From assembly GCA_049282265.1 (NCBI GenBank), contig JBAPTR010000004.1, positions 1-31,535 on the forward strand: a DNA stretch of 31,535 bases, read 5' to 3'. The stretch comes from CAYUCJ01 sp049282265. Lineage in GTDB: Bacteria > Desulfobacterota > DSM-4660 > Desulfatiglandales > Desulfatiglandaceae. This document shows positions 1 to 7,729 of this stretch, in pieces (the stretch's first letter is position 1; each line of letters opens with the position of its first letter). The notes below the pieces were generated by a model. The model made no database searches, was not told where the DNA came from, and worked only from the letters and a program-made list of their open reading frames with translations. The position numbers and the translations under genes are program-made.

Positions 1-370
1 CCACGTCTTCAGTATTGGTGCCGGGGCCAAACAGTTCCGCAATTCCAGATTCTTTGAGTGCGGGGATATCTTCGTCAGGGATAATCCCGCCCCCTATAAC
101 CAGGACATCATCAATCCCTTTTTCCCGCAGGAGGGCCATTACTTTCGGGAAATGGTAATCATGCGCACCGGACAGTATGCTCATGGCAATGACATCCACA
201 TCTTCCTGCACAGCGGCCTCCACAATCTGCGCGGGTGTCTGCCTAAGCCCGGTATAGACCACCTCCATCCCGGCGTCCATCAGCGCGCTTGCCAGCACCT
301 TTATTCCCCGGTCATGTCCATCCAGACCGGGTTTTGCCGCCAGTACCCGTATCTTTTTTCCGCTTTTCAT
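1..370 (-). CDS. mcmA2: Methylmalonyl-CoA mutase, cobalamin-binding subunit (partial, C-terminus beyond window)
   Basis: B12-binding small subunit of a split methylmalonyl-CoA mutase, which carries adenosylcobalamin for the radical rearrangement of methylmalonyl-CoA and succinyl-CoA in the cytoplasm. The first 123 residues are visible. They contain the base-off B12 motif D17-x-H19-x-x-G22 (GLDGHDRG), where His19 would be the lower cobalt ligand, then a SILSGAH segment (SxL motif) and a glycine-rich IGGGI strand end. The ATG at 370 has GGGAGG five bases upstream and starts 10 bases after the catalytic-subunit gene, so the two are surely co-transcribed. No stop occurs before the window edge. 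The family is usually about 130-140 residues, so little is missing. Confidence 0.93.
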   Translation of the reverse strand, partial: MKSGKKIRVLAAKPGLDGHDRGIKVLASALMDAGMEVVYTGLRQTPAQIVEAAVQEDVDVIAMSILSGAHDYHFPKVMALLREKGIDDVLVIGGGIIPDEDIPALKESGIAELFGPGTNTEDV

Positions 371-380
371 GCCGACCTCC

Positions 381-2060
381 CTACCCTACCGTTGACGCGG
401 CCCTGTACTCTCCAAAAACCTCCCGCAACATGCTGCAAATTTCTCCCAGCGTGGCGTAGGTCTTTACCGCCTCCAACAGGAGAGGCATCAGATTTTCATT
501 GCCTTCCGCTCCGGCCCTGAGTTTCGACAGGGCCTTTTCCACGGCCGGCGCATCCCGATCCGACCTCAGTTTTTCCAACCTCGCCACCTGGTCCGTTCGA
601 ACAGCAGGATTCACGCGTAGGAGATTGGTCGGTCTTTCCTCTTCCACCTGAAAGCGATTGAGGCCGACGACAACCCTTTCGCCCCTTTCGATCTCACGCT
701 GATACCTGTACGCACTTTCCTGTATTTCCCGCTGTATGAATCCTTTTTCAATGGCCTGGACAGCCCCCCCCATCCCGTCGATCTTTTCTATGTATGCTTC
801 GGCCCTTTCATAAATCTCCTTTGTAAGGGCCTCCAGGTAATAGGAACCCCCAAAGGGATCTACCGTGTCCGTCACACCGCTCTCATAGGCGATCAACTGC
901 TGGGTCCGGAGCGCGATTTGAACCGCCTCCTCCGAGGGAAGGCAAAGGGCCTCGTCCATGGAATTGGTATGCAGGGATTGTGTCCCGCCCAGCACTGCTG
1001 CCAGGGCCTGGAAGGCCACCCGCACAATGTTGTTTTTGGGTTGCTGGGCCGTCAATGTGCAACCTGCGGTCTGGGTGTGAAAACGGATCATCATGGACTT
1101 GGGATTCTTAGCGTTGAACCGTTCCTTCATTATTTTGGCCCACAAACGTCTTGCGGCCCTGTACTTGGCGATCTCTTCAAGAAAATCAAGATGCGCATTG
1201 AAAAAAAAGGAAAGCCTTGGTCCGAATTCATCTACCTCCAGCCCTGCCTTGACGGCCGCATCCACATAAGCAATTCCATTGGCCAGGGTGAAGGCCACTT
1301 CCTGGACCGCCGTGGAGCCTGCCTCACGAATGTGGTAGCCACTGATGCTGATCGTATTCCAGAGAGGAACCTGTTCTGCACAGAATGATAGGATATCCGT
1401 TATAATCCTCATGGAGGGCTGGGGAGGAAAAATATAGGTTCCACGTGAGGAATACTCCTTGAGGATGTCATTCTGGATCGTGCCCCTGAGTTTCTCCGAG
1501 GAGACACCCTGCTTCTCCGCCACGGCCATGTACATGGCAAGCAGCACCGCAGCAGGGGCGTTGATGGTCATGGAAGTACTCACCTTGTCCAGGGGTATCC
1601 CATGAAAAAGAGCCTCCATATCCTCCAATGAATCAATGGCAACCCCCACCTTTCCCACCTCGCCGATGGCCATTTCGTGGTCCGAGTCATACCCGATCTG
1701 GGTGGGGAGGTCAAAGGCCACGGAAAGGCCCGTCTGGCCCTGGTCCAGGAGGAATTTGTACCTTCGGTTGGATTCTTCCGCGGTGGCAAATCCGGCGTAC
1801 TGGCGCATGGTCCAAAAACGCCCCCGGTACATGGTGGGTTGTACGCCCCTGGTAAAGGGATACTCCCCCGGAAGGCCTGTATCTTTCATGTATTTCATGT
1901 CTTTCGTGTCCAGGGGGGTATAGAGCCTTTTCAAAGGAATCCCCGAGGTATTGACAAACCGGTCCTTTCTCTCGGGCCGTTTCCGGAGGTTTTCCTTCAC
2001 ATTTTGCGACCAATGTTCCAGGGCCTCTTCAAGCCCCGAATAAGCCTCATGTTCCACCAT
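381..2060 (-). CDS. mcmA1: Methylmalonyl-CoA mutase, catalytic (TIM-barrel) subunit
   Basis: Substrate-binding subunit (559 aa) of the split mutase. The family core is clear: TMYRGRFWTMRQYAGF (about 77-91), AFDLPTQIGYDSDH (about 115-128) and SGYHIREAG (about 240-248). Residues Tyr88, Arg206 and His243 align with Tyr89, Arg207 and His244 of the Propionibacterium enzyme. Isobutyryl-CoA mutase, also split, has Phe and Gln at the first two positions, so methylmalonyl-CoA is the expected substrate. The chosen ATG has GGGAGG seven bases upstream. The B12 subunit follows after 10 bases. A divergent promoter region separates it from the decarboxylase beta subunit. The enzyme would feed propionyl-CoA carbon into, or draw it from, the succinyl-CoA pool. 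Confidence 0.95.
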   Translation of the reverse strand: MVEHEAYSGLEEALEHWSQNVKENLRKRPERKDRFVNTSGIPLKRLYTPLDTKDMKYMKDTGLPGEYPFTRGVQPTMYRGRFWTMRQYAGFATAEESNRRYKFLLDQGQTGLSVAFDLPTQIGYDSDHEMAIGEVGKVGVAIDSLEDMEALFHGIPLDKVSTSMTINAPAAVLLAMYMAVAEKQGVSSEKLRGTIQNDILKEYSSRGTYIFPPQPSMRIITDILSFCAEQVPLWNTISISGYHIREAGSTAVQEVAFTLANGIAYVDAAVKAGLEVDEFGPRLSFFFNAHLDFLEEIAKYRAARRLWAKIMKERFNAKNPKSMMIRFHTQTAGCTLTAQQPKNNIVRVAFQALAAVLGGTQSLHTNSMDEALCLPSEEAVQIALRTQQLIAYESGVTDTVDPFGGSYYLEALTKEIYERAEAYIEKIDGMGGAVQAIEKGFIQREIQESAYRYQREIERGERVVVGLNRFQVEEERPTNLLRVNPAVRTDQVARLEKLRSDRDAPAVEKALSKLRAGAEGNENLMPLLLEAVKTYATLGEICSMLREVFGEYRAASTVG

Positions 2061-2150
2061 TTTTCATCCTCCCGGTGTATCTTGAAAGCGTATGATGATG
2101 CACTCGCCGTTGATCAGGCGGATTTGTCTCTCCCGTGCCGGGTTACATTA

Positions 2151-2180
2151 ACCATAATTTTATGCTCATGACTCTGTCAA
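2151..2180 (-). promoter_or_regulatory. Candidate sigma70 promoter for the mutase operon
   Basis: On the minus strand TTGACA (2175-2180) is followed after 18 bases by TATGGT (2151-2156), about 90 bases before the mutase start. The -35 is perfect and the -10 moderate. Inferred from consensus only. Confidence 0.45.
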
Positions 2181-2209
2181 ACCTTTTTTGAGGTACAATG
2201 CTTTTCACC

Positions 2210-2238
2210 TTGACAGGGGCTGACAGCTGTATTATAGC
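2210..2238 (+). promoter_or_regulatory. Candidate sigma70 promoter for the decarboxylase beta/gamma genes
   Basis: TTGACA (2210-2215), 17-base spacer, TATAGC (2233-2238). It lies about 93 bases before the beta-subunit start and diverges from the mutase promoter, whose -35 is about 30 bases away. Control of both units from one site is therefore possible. Confidence 0.55.
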
Positions 2239-2330
2239 TGCAATCCACTATTATTTCTATATTTCTGCCGCTGACTGGAATTCCGGCCCGCAGGGTCAAA
2301 ATTCAATTTGGATCGAGGGAGAATGCGAGA

Positions 2331-3473
2331 ATGACGTTCAATGAAATTTTGGATATGCTGTATGGGATCATGCATACGACCGGGGTCTACAATTTTGACC
2401 CGAAGGTCATTGTCATGTGGGCGATTGCCTCCGCGTTCATCTACCTGGCCATCGTCAAGAAATTCGAGCCGCTCCTCTTGCTTCCCATAGGATTCGGGAT
2501 CTTCATAGTCAATTTTCCCCTTGTCCCCTTGATGGGATACGTCCACGGCAGGCCCCAACTTCTCGAGGCCTTCTATCATTACGGACTGGAATGGGAAATT
2601 ATACCATGTGTGATCTTCCTCGGACTCGGAGCCATGACCGATTTCGGTCCACTCATCGCCAATCCAAAGACTCTTCTCATCGGCGCGGGAGCCCAGCTTG
2701 GCGTATTTATCACCTTCACGGGTACGATCCTGGCGGGGTTCACGCTCAAAGAGGCCGCCTCCGTCGGAATCATCGGTGGAGCCGATGGACCCACCACTGT
2801 TTACCTGACAACAATGCTGGCTCCTCAACTTCTCGGCGCCAATGCCCTGGCGGCCTATTCCTATATGGCCATGGTACCTCTCATACAACCTCCTATCATG
2901 AGACTCCTGACCACGCCCGCGGAACGTAAGATCCGCATGCGGCAACTCAGGCCGGTTTCCAGGAAGGAAAAAATTCTCTTTCCCCTGGTAACGGCAGCCA
3001 TCATTGCCCTGCTCGTGCCTTCCGTTGTCCCTCTGATGGGCATGTTCATGCTCGGCAACGTCATGAAAGAGAGCGGGGTGGTGGGGAGGCTCACCGAGAC
3101 CGCCCAGGGCCCTCTCATGAACATCGTGACCATCTTTCTGGGCGTTTCTGTGGGAGCCACCATGTATGCCGATAAGTTCCTGAGCTGGAAACCACTGTTC
3201 ATTTTCGGGCTGGGCCTGATAGACTTCGGGGTTTGCACGGTCGGCGGGATTCTTACGGCGAAGTTCATGAACCTTTTTCTGAAAGAAAAAATCAATCCGC
3301 TCATCGGCTCCGCTGGAGTCTCGGCCGTGCCCATGTCCGCACGCGTATCAGAGTTGGAAGGTCTCAGGGCCGATAAAACCAATCACCTCCTGATGCATGC
3401 CATGGGCCCAAACCTTGCAGGAGTGATCGGATCTGCTGCTGCTGCAGGGATGTTCATCGCCATGTTTCATTAG
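2331..3473 (+). CDS. Sodium-translocating decarboxylase beta subunit (OadB/MmdB/GcdB family)
   Basis: Integral membrane subunit (380 aa) of a biotin-dependent Na+ pump. In this family it takes carboxybiotin, releases CO2 and exports Na+ across the inner membrane. Many hydrophobic segments span the whole length. The signature GIIGGADGPTTVYLTTMLAP runs from about residue 147, and its Asp152 corresponds to the conserved essential aspartate of OadB. The C-terminal GPNLAGVIGSAAAAG also matches the family. Length is typical. The start is preceded by a purine-rich GAGGGAGAA. Between a methylmalonyl-CoA mutase and a methylmalonyl-CoA-type carboxyltransferase, the best reading is the methylmalonyl-CoA decarboxylase beta chain. 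Glutaconyl-CoA or oxaloacetate decarboxylase cannot be excluded from this subunit alone. Confidence 0.93.
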   Translation: MTFNEILDMLYGIMHTTGVYNFDPKVIVMWAIASAFIYLAIVKKFEPLLLLPIGFGIFIVNFPLVPLMGYVHGRPQLLEAFYHYGLEWEIIPCVIFLGLGAMTDFGPLIANPKTLLIGAGAQLGVFITFTGTILAGFTLKEAASVGIIGGADGPTTVYLTTMLAPQLLGANALAAYSYMAMVPLIQPPIMRLLTTPAERKIRMRQLRPVSRKEKILFPLVTAAIIALLVPSVVPLMGMFMLGNVMKESGVVGRLTETAQGPLMNIVTIFLGVSVGATMYADKFLSWKPLFIFGLGLIDFGVCTVGGILTAKFMNLFLKEKINPLIGSAGVSAVPMSARVSELEGLRADKTNHLLMHAMGPNLAGVIGSAAAAGMFIAMFH

Positions 3474-3481
3474 GAATATTT

Positions 3482-3516
3482 CTGTCGGCAGCGGGTCCGT
3501 GAGATCCCTCCGACAG
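3482..3516. other. Intercistronic hairpin
   Basis: CTGTCGG (3482-3488) pairs with CCGACAG (3510-3516), with an inner GGGTC/GATCCC extension. It sits between the beta-subunit stop and the next gene and has no U tract. It could stabilise or attenuate the mRNA and adjust subunit ratios; the role is inferred. Confidence 0.45.
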
Positions 3517-3553
3517 GCTCCATTTAAAGATACGAGATGAAGAGGATGGAAAA

Positions 3554-4027
3554 ATGAAAAAGCTCGTGATTCTTCTGACAACGTTGTTTCTTCTGCTGCC
3601 TGCGACGCTGATGGCCGAGGATTTTTTGGGAGCGCCCGTGATGCCGGGCGGCAAGATTCTCCAAAAGACCGGTTCACGTTTGGAGATAAGCGTCCCCAAG
3701 ACCTATGACCAGGTTTTGGCCTATTACAGGAATGCCCTCAAGAAATTCAAGGATATCAGAATCCGCGATTGGTCGGAAAGCATCCATATTGAAGACGACA
3801 GCAACCGCCCCTGGCATTCCATTACCATTTCCAAACAGGCTGGAAATGAGACTCAGATAACCATCATCAAGGACAACTGGACCTGGATCGTAGGGACACT
3901 CATTCTCAGGTTTGTCGGCGTCTTTGTGGTGCTCATGATCCTTTTTGTCGGCATGAAGTGCTCCGGTTATATCATTTCCAGGTCGGTCGCAAGACTTGAG
4001 GACAAGAAAGCGGCAGTCAAGACCTAG
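3554..4027 (+). CDS. OadG-like small membrane protein with an exported N-terminal domain
   Basis: 157 aa. Residues 1-21 form a signal peptide or first membrane segment (MKKLVILLTTLFLLLPATLMA). A polar region of about 90 residues follows, which would be periplasmic. A strong transmembrane helix lies at about 113-137 (LRFVGVFVVLMILFVGMKC), then a short basic cytoplasmic tail. The helix and tail resemble decarboxylase gamma chains (OadG family), single-span proteins that anchor the complex. Position directly after the beta subunit supports this. The ATG has AGAGGATGG upstream. Oddity: classical gamma chains begin with the transmembrane helix and have no exported domain. The OadG assignment is inference from helix character and context; the N-terminal domain is unrecognised. 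Confidence 0.7.
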   Translation: MKKLVILLTTLFLLLPATLMAEDFLGAPVMPGGKILQKTGSRLEISVPKTYDQVLAYYRNALKKFKDIRIRDWSESIHIEDDSNRPWHSITISKQAGNETQITIIKDNWTWIVGTLILRFVGVFVVLMILFVGMKCSGYIISRSVARLEDKKAAVKT

Positions 4028-4068
4028 CTCGTGCCCTGATCAATACCCTTCCCGCAGTGGATAGAACA

Positions 4069-4109
4069 AAAAAACCCTTCCTCAATTGTCATTAGAGGAA
4101 GGGTTTTTT
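4069..4109. terminator. Bidirectional rho-independent terminator
   Basis: Perfect 15-bp stem: 4069-4083 pairs with 4095-4109 around an 11-base loop, with A-runs on the left and T-runs on the right. It therefore works on both strands. It separates the convergent beta/gamma unit (plus) from the carboxyltransferase/biotin unit (minus). Confidence 0.93.
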
Positions 4110-4137
4110 TACGAATTTGAGAGAGGAGAACCGGACT

Positions 4138-5688
4138 TCAAAGGGGAATATTTCCGTGACGCCTTTCAGGGATGGAATCCTTCTTCTGCTTGAGCATGTC
4201 GAGGGCCTTAATCAACCGGACCCTCGTGTTTTCCGGAAAGATGATCTGGTCGATATAACCCAGTTCAGCGGCCTTGAACGGGCTGGCAAAATTCCGGCGG
4301 TACTCTTCCACCAGCTTTCGCCTGGTCTCACCCGGATCCGCTGACTCGGCAATCTGTTTTTTAAATATAATATTGACGGCCCCTTCCGGCCCCATGACCG
4401 CTATTTCGGCAGTGGGATAGGCATAGTTGATGTCCCCGCCGTGGTGCTTGCTGGACATCACGTCATACGCGCCGCCATAGGCCTTTCGGGTGATCACCGT
4501 GATCTTGGGCACCGTGGCCTCGCAGTAGGCATAGATGATCTTGGCCCCGTGTTTGATAATCCCGCCGTATTCCTGGTTGACCCCCGGCAGAAATCCGGGG
4601 ACGTCTACGAAAGTGACCAGCGGGATATTAAAGGCATCACAGGTACGGACAAATCTCGCACACTTCATGGAAGCCTTGATGTCCAGACAGCCTGCCAAGG
4701 CCTTGGGTTGATTGGCCACGATGCCGACCACCATCCCGTTCAGCCGCCCAAATCCCACCACCATGTTGGTGGCGTAGTATTTCTGGACTTCAAAGAACGC
4801 CTGATTGTCAAGGACGACCTGAATAATGTGCTTTATGTCATAGGGCAACTTGGGATTGGTGGGTACCACCTTGTTGAGGGCCTTGTCAACCCGCCCCGGA
4901 TCATCCGTGCATGCAACCTCCGGCGGCCTTTCCCGGTAATTCTGGGGCAGGAATTGAAGCAGCTCTTTGACCCTGTCCAGGGCGGCTTCATCGGACTCTT
5001 CGGCAAAATGCGCGACCCCACTCCTGGTGTTATGGGTCATAGCCCCACCGAGTTCCTCAGAGCTGACTTCTTCCTGCGTCACCGCCTTGATGACCTGAGG
5101 CCCCGTGATAAACATATTGCTGGTCTTTTTGACCATAATGGTAAAATCGGTAAGGGCCGGCGAATAGACGGCCCCTCCTGCACAGGGTCCCATGATTACC
5201 GAGATCTGAGGGACAACACCGGATGCCCACACATTGCGCTTGAAGATTTCCCCGTAACTCCCGAGGCTGACGACCCCTTCCTGTATCCTGGCACCCCCCG
5301 AGTCATTGAGCCCGATAATCGGGGCGCCGCTCTTCAGGGCCAGGTCCATAATCTTGCAGACCTTTTCACCGAAAGGGCCGCTCAGGGAGCCACCGAATAC
5401 CGTGAAGTCCTGCGAAAAAACAAAAACCGAGCGGCCGTCAATGGTCCCGTATCCGGTGACCACCCCATCCCCCGGGATCTTTTTCTTTTCCATGCCAAAA
5501 TCGTGGCATCGATGTACCACGAATTTGTCAATCTCTTCAAAACTGTTCGGGTCAAGGAGATAGTGGATTCTTTCCCGTGCCGTCATCTTCCCCTTGGAGT
5601 GCTGATTTTCAACACGCTTGGCGCCACCTCCCAGTTCAGCTTCACGATTTCTTCGACCAAGCTCCTTTATTTTATCTTCAATATCCAT
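4138..5688 (-). CDS. mmdA: Methylmalonyl-/propionyl-CoA carboxyltransferase subunit
   Basis: 516 aa acyl-CoA carboxyltransferase, crotonase-like in both halves. It moves the carboxyl group between acyl-CoA and biotin. Landmarks are an N-terminal coiled segment, GYGTIDGRSVFVFSQDFTV, the first oxyanion-hole loop DSGGARIQEGV, MGPCAGGAVYSPALTDF, VDVPGFLPG and the second loop KAYGGAYDVMSSK. These are typical of MmdA/PccB proteins, and the length is normal. A TGA codon directly before the ATG at 5688 fixes this as the most upstream ATG. With the biotin carrier upstream and the beta/gamma subunits converging, it most likely serves the Na+-pumping methylmalonyl-CoA decarboxylase. It could also act in an ATP-dependent propionyl-CoA carboxylase with a biotin carboxylase encoded elsewhere. 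Confidence 0.94.
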   Translation of the reverse strand: MDIEDKIKELGRRNREAELGGGAKRVENQHSKGKMTARERIHYLLDPNSFEEIDKFVVHRCHDFGMEKKKIPGDGVVTGYGTIDGRSVFVFSQDFTVFGGSLSGPFGEKVCKIMDLALKSGAPIIGLNDSGGARIQEGVVSLGSYGEIFKRNVWASGVVPQISVIMGPCAGGAVYSPALTDFTIMVKKTSNMFITGPQVIKAVTQEEVSSEELGGAMTHNTRSGVAHFAEESDEAALDRVKELLQFLPQNYRERPPEVACTDDPGRVDKALNKVVPTNPKLPYDIKHIIQVVLDNQAFFEVQKYYATNMVVGFGRLNGMVVGIVANQPKALAGCLDIKASMKCARFVRTCDAFNIPLVTFVDVPGFLPGVNQEYGGIIKHGAKIIYAYCEATVPKITVITRKAYGGAYDVMSSKHHGGDINYAYPTAEIAVMGPEGAVNIIFKKQIAESADPGETRRKLVEEYRRNFASPFKAAELGYIDQIIFPENTRVRLIKALDMLKQKKDSIPERRHGNIPL

Positions 5689-5759
5689 TCAGCAATCTCT
5701 GAGGCCATTGGATACCCGCCCACGCTGGTCACGTCCATCGGACCATCGCCGTCAGTCAT
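5667..5759 (-). CDS. Possible 30-aa ORF overlapping the carboxyltransferase start
   Basis: An ATG at 5759 opens a 30-codon frame that ends in TAA at 5667-5669, inside the first codons of the carboxyltransferase (22-base overlap). It fills the 83-base gap after the biotin carrier. The product is acidic at the N-terminus with an amphipathic C-terminal stretch (MASEIAEWILKIK). No good ribosome site is seen, so reading would depend on coupling from the biotin gene 12 bases upstream. It may be a coupling leader, a small accessory subunit or chance. Confidence 0.3.
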   Translation of the reverse strand: MTDGDGPMDVTSVGGYPMASEIAEWILKIK

Positions 5760-5771
5760 CCGGGGGAAGAT

Positions 5772-5984
5772 CTATTCCATTGCCACGAGGACCGCGTCCG
5801 CTTCCACAGCGTCGCCATTTTTGCACCTGATTTCCTTCACAGTTCCCGCATCTACCGCTACAATGGGGAGTTCCATCTTCATGGCCTCCAGAATCACCAC
5901 CTCATCCCCTTCATTCACGGCGTCACCCACATTGACTTTCACATCGATCACTTTTCCCCCCATAGGGGCGGTAACATCACTCAC
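5772..5984 (-). CDS. Biotin carboxyl carrier protein, minimal biotinyl domain
   Basis: 70 aa consisting only of a biotinyl/lipoyl-attachment fold. Lys36 in EAMKM (33-37) is the biotinylated residue. The N-terminus lacks the long Ala/Pro linker found in gamma or alpha chains of many decarboxylases. The start is GTG at 5984 with AGGAGG eight bases upstream. It is the first gene of the minus-strand unit leading to the carboxyltransferase. In the expected pathway it shuttles carboxyl groups from methylmalonyl-CoA on the carboxyltransferase to the membrane beta subunit. Confidence 0.93.
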   Translation of the reverse strand: MSDVTAPMGGKVIDVKVNVGDAVNEGDEVVILEAMKMELPIVAVDAGTVKEIRCKNGDAVEADAVLVAME

Positions 5985-6140
5985 GTTCCTTACCTCCTGC
6001 GTGCAATTAAATTGTTATTCAAGCCCGTCGCCTTATTGTTTTTTTGAAGGACGGGTTCCCCACCGCATCTGCGTGTTTCCAGATGTCTACTGTCATATCA
6101 TAAGGCATCTGATTTATGTGATAATTTTTGATAAGCCATT

Positions 6141-6171
6141 CTTATAGCATCCAACCATGACCCCTTGTCAA
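6141..6171 (-). promoter_or_regulatory. Candidate promoter for the biotin carrier/carboxyltransferase unit
   Basis: On the minus strand TTGACA (6166-6171) and TATAAG (6141-6146) are separated by 19 bases. Both boxes are good but the spacing is longer than ideal. It lies about 160 bases before the biotin carrier start. Confidence 0.4.
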
Positions 6172-6181
6172 GAATAATGTT

Positions 6182-6256
6182 TCTCTCAAGACAACCTGAT
6201 AAAAAAAGCCTCCCAACCTGTTTTTTGGAGCATTTTTTGCATGACAACTTGAGAGA
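6182..6256. repeat. Spaced 9-bp inverted repeat
   Basis: TCTCTCAAG (6182-6190) and CTTGAGAGA (6248-6256) are perfect inverted copies 57 bases apart, between two divergent candidate promoters. They could be two half-operators of a looping regulator, or chance. Confidence 0.35.
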
Positions 6257-6419
6257 TCATGTCGTAAAGCACGCGTCCGTTCATTTTTTGTCACTTGATC
6301 TCAAAATGAGAATTTCCGAATTCTCCTGGTGACGTCGAAGGGCAGGCAATACGCCACAACAGGCCGATTTATTAATATTTCCAGGATGGGAACCTAAACA
6401 GAACTAAACAATTCATCTC

Positions 6420-6448
6420 TTGACAGGGGTGAACAAATTATCTAATCT
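6420..6448 (+). promoter_or_regulatory. Candidate sigma70 promoter for pilC
   Basis: TTGACA (6420-6425), 17-base spacer, TAATCT (6443-6448), about 72 bases before the pilC start. Good match and spacing. Confidence 0.6.
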
Positions 6449-6520
6449 TGCGCAAGTGGCTCCATTTTATGGCAAATCGAAAAGAAAGCGCGAGCCAAGA
6501 TTGTCCCTGGGAGGGCTCAA

Positions 6521-7729
6521 ATGCCAGTATACAAGTGGGTGGCAGACACCAGAAAAGGCAGAACCATCAAAGGAGAATTGGAGGCAGCCGACGAAAAGAT
6601 TGCCCGGCTCCAGTTGAAGAGACGAAATCTGACGGTCAAGAAAATCAAGTTAAAACCCAAAGACCTTTTCGCAAACGTCTCTTTTATGCAACCCAAGGTG
6701 ACCGCAAAGGATATCGTTATCTTTACCAGGCAGTTTTCGACCATGATAGACGCGGGGCTTCCCCTCGTTCAGGGGCTGACTATCCTTGCGGAACAGGCTG
6801 ACAACCGCACCTTCCGGCAGATCCTGAAGAAGGTTACCAAGGATGTTGAAGGGGGGTCCACTCTGGCTGAAGCCCTTAAAAAGCACCCGAAGGTCTTTGA
6901 TAATCTCTTCGTAAACCTGGTGGCAGCCGGTGAGGTGGGCGGTATCCTGGATACGATTTTCCAGCGTCTGGCCAACTACATCGAAAAGGCCCAGAAGCTC
7001 AAGTCACGCATTAAAGGGGCCATGGTTTACCCTATCGTGGTCGTTTGTATTGCCGTGATTGTCATTGCCGTCATCCTTATTTTTGTCATTCCGGTCTTTG
7101 AAGATCTGTTCGCCGGCGCCGGATCGGCCCTTCCCGTACCCACACAGATAGTGGTCTCCATGAGCCGATTTTTCAAGGGCAATATCCATTATGTTATCGG
7201 CGCAGTGATTGTTCTGATCTTCGCCTTCAAGAAATACAGGGGATCTGAAAGAGGACGCAAGCAGACCGACATCATCGCCCTCAAACTGCCGGTATTCGGT
7301 CCCTTATTGAAAAAGGTGGCCGTCGCGCGTTTTACCCGGACGCTGGGGACAATGATCAGCAGCGGTGTTCCCATCCTCGACGCACTTGAGGTGGTAGCCA
7401 AAACATCAGGCAACGTGGTCCTGGAACAAGTCATCTTCGAGGTGCGTTCAAGTATCGCTGAAGGCCAACCTATCGCTGAACCCCTCTCTGAAACGGATAT
7501 TTTCCCCAGCATGGTGACACAAATGATCGCGGTGGGCGAAGCAACCGGGGCACTGGACACCATGCTCGAAAAAATCGCGGAATTCTATGAAGACGAGGTG
7601 GACACGGCCGTCGAGGCCTTGACCTCCATGTTGGAACCCCTTCTCATGATCTTCCTCGGAGGCGCTATCGGTGGTCTTGTAATTTCCATGTACCTGCCCA
7701 TATTCAAGATGGCAGCGGCATTCGATTAG
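6521..7729 (+). CDS. pilC: Type IV pilus inner-membrane platform protein PilC (T2SF family)
   Basis: 402 aa polytopic inner-membrane protein. In type IV pilus or type II secretion machines it links the cytoplasmic ATPases to pilin assembly. The N-terminal MPVYKWVADTRKGRTIKGELEA is typical of PilC/GspF. Two T2SF domains follow (about 68-190 and 270-395): the first has TRQFSTMIDAGLPLVQGL and GEVGGILD, the second repeats this as TRTLGTMISSGVPILDAL and GEATGALD. Hydrophobic helices lie at about 167-190, 220-240 and the C-terminus. GGAGG precedes the ATG. No pilB, pilT or pilin is adjacent here. The downstream PilS-like kinase supports the pilus rather than the secretion assignment. Confidence 0.92.
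   Translation: MPVYKWVADTRKGRTIKGELEAADEKIARLQLKRRNLTVKKIKLKPKDLFANVSFMQPKVTAKDIVIFTRQFSTMIDAGLPLVQGLTILAEQADNRTFRQILKKVTKDVEGGSTLAEALKKHPKVFDNLFVNLVAAGEVGGILDTIFQRLANYIEKAQKLKSRIKGAMVYPIVVVCIAVIVIAVILIFVIPVFEDLFAGAGSALPVPTQIVVSMSRFFKGNIHYVIGAVIVLIFAFKKYRGSERGRKQTDIIALKLPVFGPLLKKVAVARFTRTLGTMISSGVPILDALEVVAKTSGNVVLEQVIFEVRSSIAEGQPIAEPLSETDIFPSMVTQMIAVGEATGALDTMLEKIAEFYEDEVDTAVEALTSMLEPLLMIFLGGAIGGLVISMYLPIFKMAAAFD

Larger units (their letters stand above)
5985..6520. other. Divergent intergenic region, no gene seen
   Basis: 535 bases between the biotin carrier (minus) and pilC (plus). It holds candidate promoters for both directions and a 9-bp inverted repeat (listed separately). I see no convincing coding region or RNA gene. 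Confidence 0.6.

Noticed and set aside
152..520. 122-codon plus-strand frame
   Set aside because: Antisense to both mutase subunits, whose motifs are unambiguous.
2232..2945. 237-codon minus-strand frame
   Set aside because: Antisense to the decarboxylase beta subunit and its promoter; strongly polar composition without motifs.
4441..6147. 568-codon open frame on the plus strand
   Set aside because: It lies antisense to the well-supported carboxyltransferase and biotin carrier genes, shows no family motif, and is explained by codon composition of the real genes.
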